From Marinibium conchae (GTDB lineage: Bacteria; Pseudomonadota; Gammaproteobacteria; Enterobacterales; Alteromonadaceae): 64,000 bases of DNA. Position 1 is the stretch's first letter, and every line of letters begins with the position of its first letter. This document shows positions 41,873 through 51,925 of this stretch, piece by piece. The notes beneath the pieces are model-generated. The model ran no database searches, was not told the origin of the DNA, and saw nothing but the letters and a program-made list of their open reading frames with translations. The stretch spans positions 680,325-744,324 of the forward strand of contig NZ_JADNRN010000003.1 in the NCBI RefSeq assembly GCF_015595035.1. The letters run 5' to 3'. The translations under genes and the position numbers were made by a program.

Positions 41873-42181
41873 ACTTAATCTCTTTCTACGGGTGACGAGC
41901 TGTTTGATACTCAAAACATCTTTGAGATCCGTGTATTGTACACAAATAATTAGCAAAAAAAACGATTCCACATCTTTTGCATGGATTTAAATCAATGATG
42001 GGTAAACAATTTACCACAGTTTTTACAGCATATTGGCTTTCCTAAATAGCCTATCGGAGAAATTCACGCTTGTCTGAAGTACTTTTTATACTCAATTCAT
42101 AGTAGAAATAGGTTCAAACCCAAGGTAATTTGCTACAATGCCCACCAGCGAAGAACGCCAAGCCATTTTAGAAGCGAGACC
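41873..42181. other. Divergent cytochrome c4/engB intergenic region
   Basis: About 309 bp with no gene. On the + strand, TACAAT (42134-42139) lies about 40 bp before engB and resembles a -10 box; TTCAAA 15 bp upstream is a poor -35. Confidence 0.5.
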
Positions 42182-42814
42182 ATGTCCTATTTTACAAAAG
42201 CTAAATTTTTAACGAGTGCTCCAAACATTCAACATCTTACTAATTCAGATGGTATGGAAGTCGCGTTTGCCGGGCGCTCAAATGCTGGAAAGTCTAGCGC
42301 ACTAAATCGCCTCACCAGGCAGAAGGGCTTAGCACGGACCAGTAAAACACCAGGGCGCACCCAATTAATCAACATGTTTGAACTTGATGAACAACGCAGA
42401 CTCGTGGATTTACCTGGTTATGGCTACGCTAAAGTGCCGCTAGATATGAAGCTTAAATGGCAACAGTCCTTGGGTGAATATTTGCAAAAACGCGAGTGCT
42501 TGAAAGGCCTCGTAGTGCTGATGGACATTCGTCATCCTTTAAAAGACCTCGATCAAAACCTCATTCGATGGGCGGTGGAAGTGAATCTACCAGTGCTCAT
42601 ATTACTGACTAAAGCCGATAAATTGAAAGCTGGACGCCGCAAAGCGCAAACCTTGATGGTACGTGAAGCGTCTTTGGCTTTTATGGGGGATGTTACCGTA
42701 CATGCTTTTTCTTCGCTGAAAGGAACTGGGCTAAATGAATTAGAAAACGTGCTTTACCAGTGGTTTAATATTGAAAAGCCACTTAAGAAAGAAAGCACGC
42801 AAAACGCTGATTAG
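42182..42814 (+). CDS. engB: Ribosome biogenesis GTPase EngB (YsxC/YihA)
   Basis: This 210-residue protein has G1 GRSNAGKSS at 31-39, G3 DLPGYGYA near 79 and G4 TKAD near 143. It is required for 50S assembly. The partner gene polA, usually close by in gammaproteobacteria, is 3 kb away, separated by an inserted block of three genes. Confidence 0.96.
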   Translation: MSYFTKAKFLTSAPNIQHLTNSDGMEVAFAGRSNAGKSSALNRLTRQKGLARTSKTPGRTQLINMFELDEQRRLVDLPGYGYAKVPLDMKLKWQQSLGEYLQKRECLKGLVVLMDIRHPLKDLDQNLIRWAVEVNLPVLILLTKADKLKAGRRKAQTLMVREASLAFMGDVTVHAFSSLKGTGLNELENVLYQWFNIEKPLKKESTQNAD

Positions 42815-42829
42815 CTTGTTGAACAGAAA

Positions 42830-42857
42830 AAAGAAAGCCTCGTTAAAAACGAGGCTT
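42830..42857 (-). terminator. Terminator after the LytTR operon
   Basis: AAGCCTCG / CGAGGCTT hairpin; on the minus strand it is followed by TTCTTTTTTC. It may serve engB in the other direction with less T-rich sequence. Confidence 0.8.
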
Positions 42858-42954
42858 GAAAATACCACTACAAGGGACACAATACGTAAACACACATCTT
42901 CATATTCTGTACTTCTTATGACGCTGCTCTTTCGCTTAAGTTCAAATTATTTTT

Positions 42955-43767
42955 CTATTCAGGCAATAAATCGTTTTTGTATTTACGAGAGACCTTTACA
43001 TTGTCACCAGATCTCAGCTGAGCAATGTATTCACCATTTGAGTTTGGTGTGAGTTTTTTCATTAGTTCGGTATTAATAATTGCCGAGCGACTCACCCGTT
43101 TAAAAATGTCATTACATAGCTGTTCCTGCAACTCTTTCATTGTCTTTCTAATAATATGAGTGCCATCTTGAGTGTGCACACACATGTAATCGCCGGCTGC
43201 CTCAATCCAATAAATGCTGGCTAATTGCAGCTTTATCCACTCAGTGCCACTTTTAAAAGAAACATGATTCTTTACTTCATTTAACTTACCAGGTTCGGCA
43301 TGTTGTAAGTTCGCCATAAAGGTGTTTAGGGAATCCCCGGTCTTGTTTATTAGCATTGAATTAAGCTCTTGTTGTTGTTGCGCTAAACGCTGCTTTTCAT
43401 TCTCTGCGTGAAGTTTGTTTATGCATGATTCAAGCCTATCATCGGCGTAGGGCTTCAACAGGTAATCAAAGGCTTCAAAGTCAAACGCGTCTAGCGCAAA
43501 CTCCTTAAATGCCGTCACAAAAACGATGCGTGTAGAATATTTATTCTGTTTTAACCATTGTGCGAATTGCAGGCCTGATATACCGGGCATTTCGATGTCT
43601 AGAAAAATGAGGTCGGGCTGCAGTTCATCGAAGGAGAGTTTTGCTTCGGTGGCTGAGGCGAAAGAGCCGAGCACCTTTATTTTATCATTGTGCTGCAAGC
43701 GTAGCAGCAGACCTTCTCTCGCAAGGGCCTCGTCGTCAACAATTATTGATGTAAGAATGTTGTTCAT
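42955..43767 (-). CDS. LytTR-family response regulator
   Basis: This 270-residue protein has a receiver domain (about 5-125) with acidic pair DDE (11-13), phosphoacceptor D57 (FLDIEMPG), T/S switch TAFKEFALDAFD and K in LKPYAD. The C-terminal LytTR DNA-binding domain is about 165-268 (DYMCVHTQDGTH, RVSRSAIINTE). It overlaps the histidine kinase gene by 4 nt. Targets are not evident. Confidence 0.93.
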   Translation of the reverse strand: MNNILTSIIVDDEALAREGLLLRLQHNDKIKVLGSFASATEAKLSFDELQPDLIFLDIEMPGISGLQFAQWLKQNKYSTRIVFVTAFKEFALDAFDFEAFDYLLKPYADDRLESCINKLHAENEKQRLAQQQQELNSMLINKTGDSLNTFMANLQHAEPGKLNEVKNHVSFKSGTEWIKLQLASIYWIEAAGDYMCVHTQDGTHIIRKTMKELQEQLCNDIFKRVSRSAIINTELMKKLTPNSNGEYIAQLRSGDNVKVSRKYKNDLLPE

Positions 43768-44891
43768 GCATGTTCTACCGGAATGATTATGTGCACTTTA
43801 AAACCTTGTTCAGGTGCTGCATGAATTGTAAATTTATGCTCTCCTGGATAAAGTACATTGAGCCTGTCTTTTATATTGTTGATGCCGACTCCCTTATGCT
43901 TCGTTTGTTCTGGGCTTGTCGTTGTTGTCGTTGTAGGTATCGGAGTTTGGCCAGGACCATTATCAAAAACACTCAGATGCAATAGCCCTTGCTTGGTCGC
44001 CGCCTCGATACATATTAGCCCATCAGAAGTCATCTTTGCGATGGCATATTTAATTGAGTTTTCTATGAGGGGTTGCAAAATTAGGCTTGGAACAAGCACA
44101 TTCTCTGCTTCTTCACTGATCCTGATATCAACCTTTAAACGTTCTTCAAAACGTGTTTTTTCAATTTCCAAATAGAGCATGCTTGCTTTTATCTCTTCAT
44201 ACAGGGCTACCTTTTTTTCGGGGTCGTTATCTAAGGAAAAGCGTAGGAAGGTAGAAAGGCGTATGAGCATGCCATTAGCTTTAGCTGTATGTTCGCTGAG
44301 CACCAGTGTAGATATTGCGTTTAGTGTATTAAACAGAAAGTGTGGGTTAATCTGGTAGCGCAACATTTTTATTTGAGCTTGATGCGACAGTCTGACTGCG
44401 TCGATGTGTAGTTGCTTTTCTTGCATAAGCCGATAATGATAGTTGATGCCAAAATATAATGAGCTCCACACTAAAATCATAAAAAATGAGTAGCTTAAAC
44501 CTGTCAGTATCGCCCAGGGGTTTTGCTCTTCATTATTAAATGCTGCAAACCAATCCACAATGCTCATGTCTTTGTTGAAATACCACATAGTGAGGTTTTT
44601 ACTTGGTGTCCAAATCAGCGCAACAACTAGGCTTGCACACGCAATAATTAAAATGAGATTGCTTGGTGTTGAACTCCAGCAGTCGCGGTAAATATGACGT
44701 AAAGGCAAGGTTAGTAAGAGTGCCATCGAAGCACTCAAAAACAATGGAAAAATAACTGCCCAACTAGCATCTGTTTCGTGAGTAAAGAGGATATTGTCAA
44801 AGGAAAAAATCACGATGTATGCAAGCCAACCCGACAAGTGCAGGGTCCAAAAATTGGGCTTTTTGTTGGCCTTGTTATCAATACTGTGCAT
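43764..44891 (-). CDS. LytS/AlgZ-type sensor histidine kinase
   Basis: About 375 residues from ATG 44891 (GGAAGG 6 nt upstream; a longer frame adds 35 unlikely residues). Four N-terminal membrane segments are followed by the His_kinase core QINPHFLFNTLNAIS and a GHKL ATPase domain ending with FDNGPGQ and GVGINNIKDRL. It pairs with the LytTR regulator downstream. A run of threonines lies between the ATPase N and G boxes. Confidence 0.92.
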   Translation of the reverse strand: MHSIDNKANKKPNFWTLHLSGWLAYIVIFSFDNILFTHETDASWAVIFPLFLSASMALLLTLPLRHIYRDCWSSTPSNLILIIACASLVVALIWTPSKNLTMWYFNKDMSIVDWFAAFNNEEQNPWAILTGLSYSFFMILVWSSLYFGINYHYRLMQEKQLHIDAVRLSHQAQIKMLRYQINPHFLFNTLNAISTLVLSEHTAKANGMLIRLSTFLRFSLDNDPEKKVALYEEIKASMLYLEIEKTRFEERLKVDIRISEEAENVLVPSLILQPLIENSIKYAIAKMTSDGLICIEAATKQGLLHLSVFDNGPGQTPIPTTTTTTSPEQTKHKGVGINNIKDRLNVLYPGEHKFTIHAAPEQGFKVHIIIPVEHA

Positions 44892-45033
44892 TACTTTCCT
44901 TCCAATGATGCTGAATAATAAGAGTAACTCATGTTGTTTCAAACAACAGCGCTTATCGACGAATAACGTATTAATGCGATTGAATGCTTGGCGCATACAC
45001 TGATTAAGTCTGCATAGCTATAACGCAAACTAT

Positions 45034-45056
45034 AAAAAAAGAGCCCGTAGGCTCTT
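45034..45056 (-). terminator. Terminator after the DUF3718-like gene
   Basis: AAGAGCC CGTA GGCTCTT hairpin; minus strand T-tract (TTTTTTTATAG) follows. Confidence 0.85.
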
Positions 45057-45113
45057 ATTGTGCAAGGGAGTCGCTTGCGTTTACTCAAGCGAAAAACACA
45101 AAAGTTTGATGCC

Positions 45114-45542
45114 TTATTTCCTCGTGTCACTCTGGTTATCCATAAGCTTTGCCAAGTATTCTTCACTCAAACTCGGCGAAAGGTGTTTTGCTACAACAAA
45201 TGCATTTTCAGAAAGAGCGAAATCCAGAGCGCTCATGCCGTTGCAAACAAGACCTTTTTTCACATCTCGTATTTTTATGTGAGTCTTTTTAAGGGCAAGT
45301 TTAAGTTTAAAACGATTATTTGACTGAATTGCTTCACAAATTTTAACTAACTTGCGCTCTAAGCTTGGAGAAATATAGTCAACAGGAGTAGGGCTTGCTT
45401 GTAGGCTGGCGACAATAGCAAAGCTGCCAATAAAACCAATAGAGACTTGGATTACTCTTTTTATAGTGGCGCTTTGATTTGTTGTGATTTTCGTAAATGT
45501 GCTGTTTGTCGTCGTGGCTTTAGTAGTAGCATTTTTCATCAT
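45114..45542 (-). CDS. DUF3718-like exported protein
   Basis: This 142-residue protein has a Thr/Asn-rich start, a hydrophobic signal segment (about 29-50) and a helical domain with KICEAIQSNNRFKLKLALKK and VCNGMSALDFAL. The Cys pair (KIC, VCNG) and spacing resemble DUF3718 proteins of Alteromonadales. AAAGG precedes ATG 45542. It is probably periplasmic; the role is unknown. Confidence 0.6.
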   Translation of the reverse strand: MMKNATTKATTTNSTFTKITTNQSATIKRVIQVSIGFIGSFAIVASLQASPTPVDYISPSLERKLVKICEAIQSNNRFKLKLALKKTHIKIRDVKKGLVCNGMSALDFALSENAFVVAKHLSPSLSEEYLAKLMDNQSDTRK

Positions 45543-45714
45543 AGTTACCTTTGCTGTTAATTAACTTCCTCTTAATGAGGATGTGTTAATTACATGACAG
45601 CAAAGGCAATTTGTATGCACTGATGCGATGATGTGCGGTAATTTAGGCCAAAAAAGCCCGAACTACCTTTTAGCGCGACGAGTGCTGCGGGGGCTTACGG
45701 GCACATGCGATAAA

Positions 45715-48489
45715 CTAGTGCGCTTCGTCCCAGTTATCACCAATACCAACGTCGACAACCAAGGGTACATCAAGCTCAACCGTATCTTCCATCAGCGCCT
45801 TTATCTTGGCAATGTATTCATCAACACGTTCGGCCTTTATTTCAAATACAAGTTCATCGTGAACCTGCATGATCATTAAGATGTCTTCATCGTTAATGTC
45901 ATTTATCCAAGCATCTACATCGATCATTGCTTTTTTGATAATGTCTGCCGCAGTGCCCTGCATGGGGGCGTTAATAGCCGCACGCTCGGCTCCTTTTCGG
46001 CGCATGGCATTGCTTGCTTTAATATCAGGCAAATACAAACGGCGACCAAATACGGTGCTTACATAGCCTGTTTGTTTAGCTCCCTCACGAGTTGATTCCA
46101 TGTAGGTCAAAACACCTGGGTAGCGTTCAAAGTATAAGTCCATGTACTTTTGCGCATCGTGCCTTGGAATATTGAGTTGCTTCGACAAACCGAACGCCGA
46201 CATACCGTATATTAGCCCAAAGTTAATTGCCTTAGCGCTTCTACGCTCATTCACCGATACTGCATCTAGCGTGACGTCAAAAACTTCAGCGGCGGTTGCG
46301 CTATGGATATCTTTGCCAGATGAAAAGGCGCTAACTAAGCCAGGGTCTTTGCTTAAATGTGCCATGATCCTGAGTTCTATTTGGCTGTAATCAGCTGCTA
46401 CCACCTTGTAGCCTGGGCGAGCCACAAAAGCCTGCCTTACTTGCCTACCTTCGGCTGTTCTGATCGGAATGTTCTGTAGATTAGGATCTGTGGACGATAA
46501 TCTACCAGTGGCTGTCACCGCTTGATGATAGGAAGTATGCACGCGTCCAGTGCGATGATGAATCATCTTTGGTAGTTTATCGGTGTAGGTATTCTTGAGC
46601 TTAGTTAAGCCTCTATAAGCCATGATTTTTTTCGGTAGTTCATATTCCAATGCTAACTCTTGCAGCACTTCTTCGGAGGTTGATGGGGCGCCTTTTGGTG
46701 TTTTCTTTACTACCGGAAGGTCCATTTTTTCAAAAAGGATATGTTGCAACTGCTTGGTTGAACCTAAATTAAAGCTCTCACCTGCAAGCTCGTGTACGTC
46801 GGTTTCTAGCTCGAGTATGCGAGCTGCTAAGGTCTGGCTTTGTTGGTTAAGCAGTTGACTGTCGATGAGCACACCGTTTTGTTCCATCTTTGCAAGCACA
46901 GAAGCCAATGGCACTTCGATGTCGTTGAGTATGTAGGGTAGGTCACCTTTAAAACGAATTAATTCATCAAGCGCTTTATGTAAACGCAAAGTCACGTCGG
47001 CGTCTTCAGCAGCATATGGCGCAGCTTCATCCATCGCTATTTGATTAAAGGTAAGCTGCTTAGCACCTTTACCCGCTATTTCTTCGAAGTGTATGGTCTT
47101 GTGACCAAGGTATTTCAAAGATAAGTTATCCATGTTGTGTTTTGTCGCTACACTATTAAGAACGTATGAAGCAAGCATGGTATCGGATAAAATTCCCTTT
47201 ACCTGAATGTCATAATTGGCCAATACATTTTTGTCATACTTCACATTTTGACCAATTTTCTTCGCAGTATCATCTTCAAATATTGCCTTCAGCTTGCTTA
47301 GTGCGACATCGCGGTCGAGTTGATCTGGCGCGTCAGGATAGTCATGCGCAAGTGGAATGTAACATGCGTCGTTGTCGGCAATGGCAAAAGAGAGGCCTAC
47401 TAGCTCTGCTTGCATATAATCTATACTGGTGGTTTCGGTATCAAAGGCATAATAACTTGCGTTGTTGAGCTTGTTAATCCAAGCATCGAGTGCCTCCTCA
47501 GTATATACAACTTCGTATTTTTGGCGGTCCAATTCAATGCCAGAACCCTCACTTGGCGTAAGGTCACTTTCAGCGTCACTAGCTTTGTTCTTAGCTGCAT
47601 CTTTATCATCACTCACTTCTGCCAACCAGCGCTTAAACTCATATTCAGCAAATAAGGTTTTTAATGCAGCTTTATCAAGCTCGCCCATGGTTAGCGTAGT
47701 GGGTTCGTATGCTAACTTAAGGTCGCAAACAATGGTGGCAAGTTCGTATGATAAGAAGGCTTGTTCTTTATATTGCTCAATTTTCGCTGCCATGGTTTTT
47801 GCACCACGAAATTCCAGCGTTGCTATCTTATCGAGATTGTCATAAATCTCAGCGACTCCGCCAATTCCATTTAACATCGCAACAGCGCTTTTATCGCCCA
47901 CCCCTGGAATACCAGGAATGTTGTCGACTTTATCGCCTTTCATGGCTAGGTAGTCGATGATCAAATTAGCAGGAACCCCAAATTTCTCTACAACACCGGC
48001 TACATCCATGGTGGTGTTCGTCATTGTATTGATGAGTGTTACGTGTTTATCAACAAGCTGAGCCATGTCTTTGTCACCCGTGCTGATCACGCAATCAATA
48101 CCTTGTGCTGAGGCTTGGCGTGCCAATGTACCTATGACATCGTCGGCTTCAACACCGTCTTCAACAATAATGGGAAAGCCCATTGCTTTAATGATTTCAT
48201 GCAAAGGCTTTATTTGTGAACGAAGCTCATCAGGCATAGGTGGACGGTTAGCTTTATATTCTTTGTAAATATCGTCGCGAAAGGTTTTTCCTTTGGCGTC
48301 AAATACAACAGCAATATGACTGGGTTGATAGGTGCTCATTAGGCTGCGTAACATATTAACGACGCCATAAATTGCCCCAGTATCTTGTCCTTTGGAATTG
48401 GTTAATGGGGGTAAGCCGTGAAAGGCCCTGAATAAATAAGATGAGCCGTCAACTAGGACGAGAGGGCTTGTTGATTGTTTTTCCATCAT
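45715..48489 (-). CDS. polA: DNA polymerase I
   Basis: This 924-residue protein has an N-terminal 5'-3' exonuclease (residues 1-290, [13 protein letters not shown] and GDKDMAQLV), a 3'-5' proofreading domain with DTETTS near 350 and a polymerase domain with DYSQIELR near 690 and VHDELVFE near 878. All active-site acids visible in these motifs are kept. Confidence 0.98.
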   Translation of the reverse strand: MMEKQSTSPLVLVDGSSYLFRAFHGLPPLTNSKGQDTGAIYGVVNMLRSLMSTYQPSHIAVVFDAKGKTFRDDIYKEYKANRPPMPDELRSQIKPLHEIIKAMGFPIIVEDGVEADDVIGTLARQASAQGIDCVISTGDKDMAQLVDKHVTLINTMTNTTMDVAGVVEKFGVPANLIIDYLAMKGDKVDNIPGIPGVGDKSAVAMLNGIGGVAEIYDNLDKIATLEFRGAKTMAAKIEQYKEQAFLSYELATIVCDLKLAYEPTTLTMGELDKAALKTLFAEYEFKRWLAEVSDDKDAAKNKASDAESDLTPSEGSGIELDRQKYEVVYTEEALDAWINKLNNASYYAFDTETTSIDYMQAELVGLSFAIADNDACYIPLAHDYPDAPDQLDRDVALSKLKAIFEDDTAKKIGQNVKYDKNVLANYDIQVKGILSDTMLASYVLNSVATKHNMDNLSLKYLGHKTIHFEEIAGKGAKQLTFNQIAMDEAAPYAAEDADVTLRLHKALDELIRFKGDLPYILNDIEVPLASVLAKMEQNGVLIDSQLLNQQSQTLAARILELETDVHELAGESFNLGSTKQLQHILFEKMDLPVVKKTPKGAPSTSEEVLQELALEYELPKKIMAYRGLTKLKNTYTDKLPKMIHHRTGRVHTSYHQAVTATGRLSSTDPNLQNIPIRTAEGRQVRQAFVARPGYKVVAADYSQIELRIMAHLSKDPGLVSAFSSGKDIHSATAAEVFDVTLDAVSVNERRSAKAINFGLIYGMSAFGLSKQLNIPRHDAQKYMDLYFERYPGVLTYMESTREGAKQTGYVSTVFGRRLYLPDIKASNAMRRKGAERAAINAPMQGTAADIIKKAMIDVDAWINDINDEDILMIMQVHDELVFEIKAERVDEYIAKIKALMEDTVELDVPLVVDVGIGDNWDEAH

Positions 48490-48887
48490 TTGCTCGGTGT
48501 ATTCGATAATTGCGTTAAGAATGCCATATTTATTGGTGTGTAGCTAGGAAATGAGGCAATCATGCCTGTGGATAACTTTGTGATTAACTTATTGATAGGC
48601 ACGACAAAATGTACCTGTCCACGCTGATGAAAGGTATTGTATATTGGAATGTGTAGAATAATGTTTGAGGAAAAACTGAATCCCGATATTATTTTTATTA
48701 TTTCCATTTTATTGCTCAGCGTGCACTGTGAGAATTGGCATTGGTAAAAGCTTGCCAAGTGATCGCTGATTAAGAAGTAGAACGACGTCAAACTCTGCTC
48801 TACTTATCCACTAAAATTTAGCACAAATTTTCTAAGATCCAAGCTTTATTTTTGCTTATTTTTTTTCTCTAAGGGGAACAATAAGTT
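48490..48887. other. Intergenic region upstream of polA and trkH
   Basis: About 400 bp of AT-rich sequence between divergent genes. A 101-codon minus-strand frame (48486-48791) is Phe/Ser/Ile-rich with no RBS and overlaps polA; I do not call it. Promoters for polA and the small ORF at 48888 must lie here. Confidence 0.5.
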
Positions 48888-49055
48888 ATGTTTTTAGAGA
48901 AATACGTAGAATATCAAGCTAATTCAATTTACCATTCTACTAATTCATATCAGCCTAGCAAAAAGACCATGCCATTTGCCCTTGATTTAGAGCTGTGGGC
49001 ACCCATTTTTGTCACTAAGGCTTATGTATATCTTGCCACAATAAAAAAGGCATAG
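48888..49055 (+). CDS. Small ORF coupled to trkH
   Basis: 55 codons, MFLEKYVEYQANSIYHSTNS start, with AAGGGG 11 nt upstream. The stop TAG overlaps the trkH GTG start by one base (TAGTG). The product is polar with no clear membrane segment. It could be a leader that couples translation of trkH. It might be chance, as only the layout supports it. Confidence 0.4.
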   Translation: MFLEKYVEYQANSIYHSTNSYQPSKKTMPFALDLELWAPIFVTKAYVYLATIKKA

Positions 49056-50512
49056 TGGAAATGCAATACCGCGCCATTATTCGTATTCTAGGTTTATTAG
49101 TTGCACTGTTTAGTGTGACGATGATTCCGCCTGCCTTAATTTCGCTTATTTATGGTGACGGCAGTGGCTTGGCTTTTATTCTTGCCTTCGTATTATCTAT
49201 CCTTACTGGCTTGGCTTTTTGGTACCCGAATCGCAGACAAAAAGCAGACCTTCGGGCCAAGGAAGGTTTCTTGATTGTTGTCCTGTTTTGGACGGTACTT
49301 GCCAGTTTTGGTGCGCTCCCTTTCGCGTTATTAGAACAGCCACAAATGAGCATAACCGACGCTATTTTTGAATCCTTCTCAGGGCTAACAACAACGGGTG
49401 CGACTGTGATAGAAGGAATCGAGTACCTACCTAAGGCCGTACAGTATTACCGTCAGCAGTTGCAGTGGTTGGGTGGTATGGGGATCATTGTATTAGCGGT
49501 GGCGATACTGCCTATTTTAGGGGTAGGTGGTATGCAGTTATATCGTGCTGAAACCCCTGGCCCGGTGAAAGATTCTAAAATGACACCGCGTATTGCCGAC
49601 ACAGCAAAGCATCTTTGGTATATATATTTGTCGTTAACGATTGCTTGTTCAGCTGCTTATTGGGTAGCTGGTATGAATTTGTTTGATGCAGTTTGTCATG
49701 CGTTCTCGACTATCGCGATTGGTGGCTTTTCTACTTATGATGCGAGCTTAGGACATTTTAATAGCGTTGCTGTGAACGTAGTGTGCGTTATCTTTTTATG
49801 GATAGCTGCGCTCAACTTTTCATTGCATTATGCTGCGGTATCGGGGCGTAATATTCGCAATTATTTCCGTGATCCTGAGTGTAAGGCCTTTTTTACCATA
49901 CAGCTAAGTTTGGTAACTCTGTGTTTTGGTGTCTTAGTGTATCATTCGGTATATGAAACTGCCGAGATGGCGCTCGACCAAGCACTTATACAAGCGGTTT
50001 CCATCAGCACCACCGCCGGATTTGCAACCACCGACTTTAGTTCTTGGCCTGCATTTTTACCAATCATTCTAATATTTTCTAGTTTCATTGGTGGTTGTGC
50101 TGGTTCAACGGGAGGTGGTTTAAAAGTCATTCGAATCTTCTTACTTTTTTTACAAGGTAAGCGGGAGGTTGATAGACTGATTCATCCAAAAGCTGTGTAT
50201 TCAGTTAAACTTGGCGACCGCTCAATGCCCGACCGTGTTGTTGAAGCTGTTTGGGGCTTCTTTTCTGCCTACGCTATAGTGTTTGTAGTGATCATGATTG
50301 CCTTAATAGCCACCGGCATGGACGATATCACAGCCTTCACAGCAACTGCCGCCACGCTGAATAACTTAGGCCCTGGCCTGGGTTCAGTCGCAGGTACTTA
50401 CGCGGATGTCACAGATATGGGGAAATGGCTGCTGGTTATCGCCATGCTGTTCGGGCGATTAGAAGTGTTTTCGCTTTTGGTTCTATTTTCTCCCACTTTT
50501 TGGCGCAGCTAA
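49055..50512 (+). CDS. trkH: Trk potassium uptake channel TrkH
   Basis: This 485-residue membrane protein has about ten transmembrane helices and four selectivity-filter loops, recognisable as SGLTTTGATV, TIAIGGFST, STTAGFAT and NLGPGLGS. It takes up potassium with TrkA. GTG 49055 is used here; ATG 49061 is an equally good start. Confidence 0.96.
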   Translation: MEMQYRAIIRILGLLVALFSVTMIPPALISLIYGDGSGLAFILAFVLSILTGLAFWYPNRRQKADLRAKEGFLIVVLFWTVLASFGALPFALLEQPQMSITDAIFESFSGLTTTGATVIEGIEYLPKAVQYYRQQLQWLGGMGIIVLAVAILPILGVGGMQLYRAETPGPVKDSKMTPRIADTAKHLWYIYLSLTIACSAAYWVAGMNLFDAVCHAFSTIAIGGFSTYDASLGHFNSVAVNVVCVIFLWIAALNFSLHYAAVSGRNIRNYFRDPECKAFFTIQLSLVTLCFGVLVYHSVYETAEMALDQALIQAVSISTTAGFATTDFSSWPAFLPIILIFSSFIGGCAGSTGGGLKVIRIFLLFLQGKREVDRLIHPKAVYSVKLGDRSMPDRVVEAVWGFFSAYAIVFVVIMIALIATGMDDITAFTATAATLNNLGPGLGSVAGTYADVTDMGKWLLVIAMLFGRLEVFSLLVLFSPTFWRS

Positions 50513-50527
50513 GCCTATTCTACTTTG

Positions 50528-51907
50528 TTAGCCAAAGAACAAGGCTGAAGGCTGGAACAGCTTTTCAACGTCGTTTATGAATTTCTTATCAACTAAAAAC
50601 AAGATGACGTGGTCATTTGCCTTAATCGTGGTATCGCTGTGCGCAATGATCACTTCATCTTCACGCACGATTGCTCCAATTGTTGTTCCCGGCGGTAGCT
50701 TAATGTCTTGGATTTGTTTACCAACCACTTTTGATGTGTTTTCATCACCATGGGCAATCGCTTCTATTGCCTCAGCCGCACCGCGACGAAGAGAATAGAC
50801 GTTTACGATGTCACCGCGTCGTACGTGGGTTAACAGGGCTGATATCGTAGCCTGTTGAGGAGAGAAGGCGATATCGATTTCGCCGCCTTGCACTAAATCA
50901 ACATAGGCACTGCGCTGAATCAGTACCATTGCTTTGGCTGCGCCCATGCGTTTTGCCAACATGGCCGACATAATGTTTGCTTCATCATCGTTTGTTACAG
51001 CAATAAAGGCATCAACCTGCTCCACATTTTCTTCGCTGAGCAAGCTAGAGTCGGAGGCGTCGCCGTGGAACACGATGGTTTTATTTAGCATGCTCGATAA
51101 CTGTTTGGCGCGTTCTTGGCTGTACTCTATGAGCTTGACGTTATGTTTGTTTTCCAAACGTTTTGCTAGGCCTGCGCCAATCAAACCGCCACCCGCGATC
51201 ATGATCCGTTTATAACTTGATTCCAATTTTTGCAGTTCGCTCATCACTGCGCGAATGTGCTTAGTGTCGGCTATGAAGAACACTTCATCATCGGCCTCGA
51301 TCACAGTTGACCCTAGTGGCCTGATCGGTTGTCCGCGTCGATAGATGGCGGCCACCCGTGTATCTACATTCGGCATATGTTCTTTCAATGCCGACAAGGC
51401 ATGGCCTACTAACAACCCGCCATAATAGGCCTTAACAGCAACCAAACTGGCCTTTCCGTCAGCAAATTCTACAACTTGAAGTGCCCCTGGGTAGTCAATT
51501 AAGCGTTTGATTGCTTTGGTAACTAGTTGCTCGGGTGCGATCAAGTGGTCGATCGGAATGTCTTGGCTTTTGAATAAACTGTCTTGATAAATAATGTACT
51601 GTTCGGAGCGAACGCGCGCTATTTTAGTTGGGGTTTTATAAAGGCTGTGGGCAACTTGACAGGCCATCATATTGCTTTCGTCGCTGTTAGTTACCGCAAT
51701 GAGCATGTCGGCGTCTTCGGCACCTGCCTTTTTCAAAATATCAGGGTGTGAGCCAACACCACATACCACTTGCAGGTCTAACCGGTCTTGAAGGTTGCGA
51801 AGGGTGTCCATATCGTTATCGATAATAGTAATTTCGTTCTTCTCGCCAACTAAGTTTTCAGCTAATGTGCCACCAACTTGCCCCGCACCTATGATGATGA
51901 TTTTCAT
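50528..51907 (-). CDS. trkA: Trk potassium regulator TrkA
   Basis: This 459-residue protein has two tandem RCK units, each with an NAD-binding Rossmann domain (GAGQVGG at 7-13; [14 protein letters not shown] near 237-250) and a TrkA-C domain. It binds ATP/NAD and gates TrkH. It converges with trkH, 15 bp apart, and follows rsmB. Confidence 0.97.
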   Translation of the reverse strand: MKIIIIGAGQVGGTLAENLVGEKNEITIIDNDMDTLRNLQDRLDLQVVCGVGSHPDILKKAGAEDADMLIAVTNSDESNMMACQVAHSLYKTPTKIARVRSEQYIIYQDSLFKSQDIPIDHLIAPEQLVTKAIKRLIDYPGALQVVEFADGKASLVAVKAYYGGLLVGHALSALKEHMPNVDTRVAAIYRRGQPIRPLGSTVIEADDEVFFIADTKHIRAVMSELQKLESSYKRIMIAGGGLIGAGLAKRLENKHNVKLIEYSQERAKQLSSMLNKTIVFHGDASDSSLLSEENVEQVDAFIAVTNDDEANIMSAMLAKRMGAAKAMVLIQRSAYVDLVQGGEIDIAFSPQQATISALLTHVRRGDIVNVYSLRRGAAEAIEAIAHGDENTSKVVGKQIQDIKLPPGTTIGAIVREDEVIIAHSDTTIKANDHVILFLVDKKFINDVEKLFQPSALFFG

Positions 51908-51925
51908 TACGTATTTCCCTAAATT

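Noticed and set aside
42138..42212. 24-codon ORF overlapping the start of engB
   Set aside because: Its start codon overlaps the best -10 box for engB, so a transcript from that promoter would not include it.
45640..45714. Possible Spot 42 RNA or terminator after polA
   Set aside because: Only a weak AAGCCC/GGGCTT stem with a long loop is visible, and no similarity to Spot 42.
48486..48791. 101-codon minus-strand ORF upstream of polA
   Set aside because: No RBS, overlaps the polA start, composition typical of translated AT-rich intergenic DNA.
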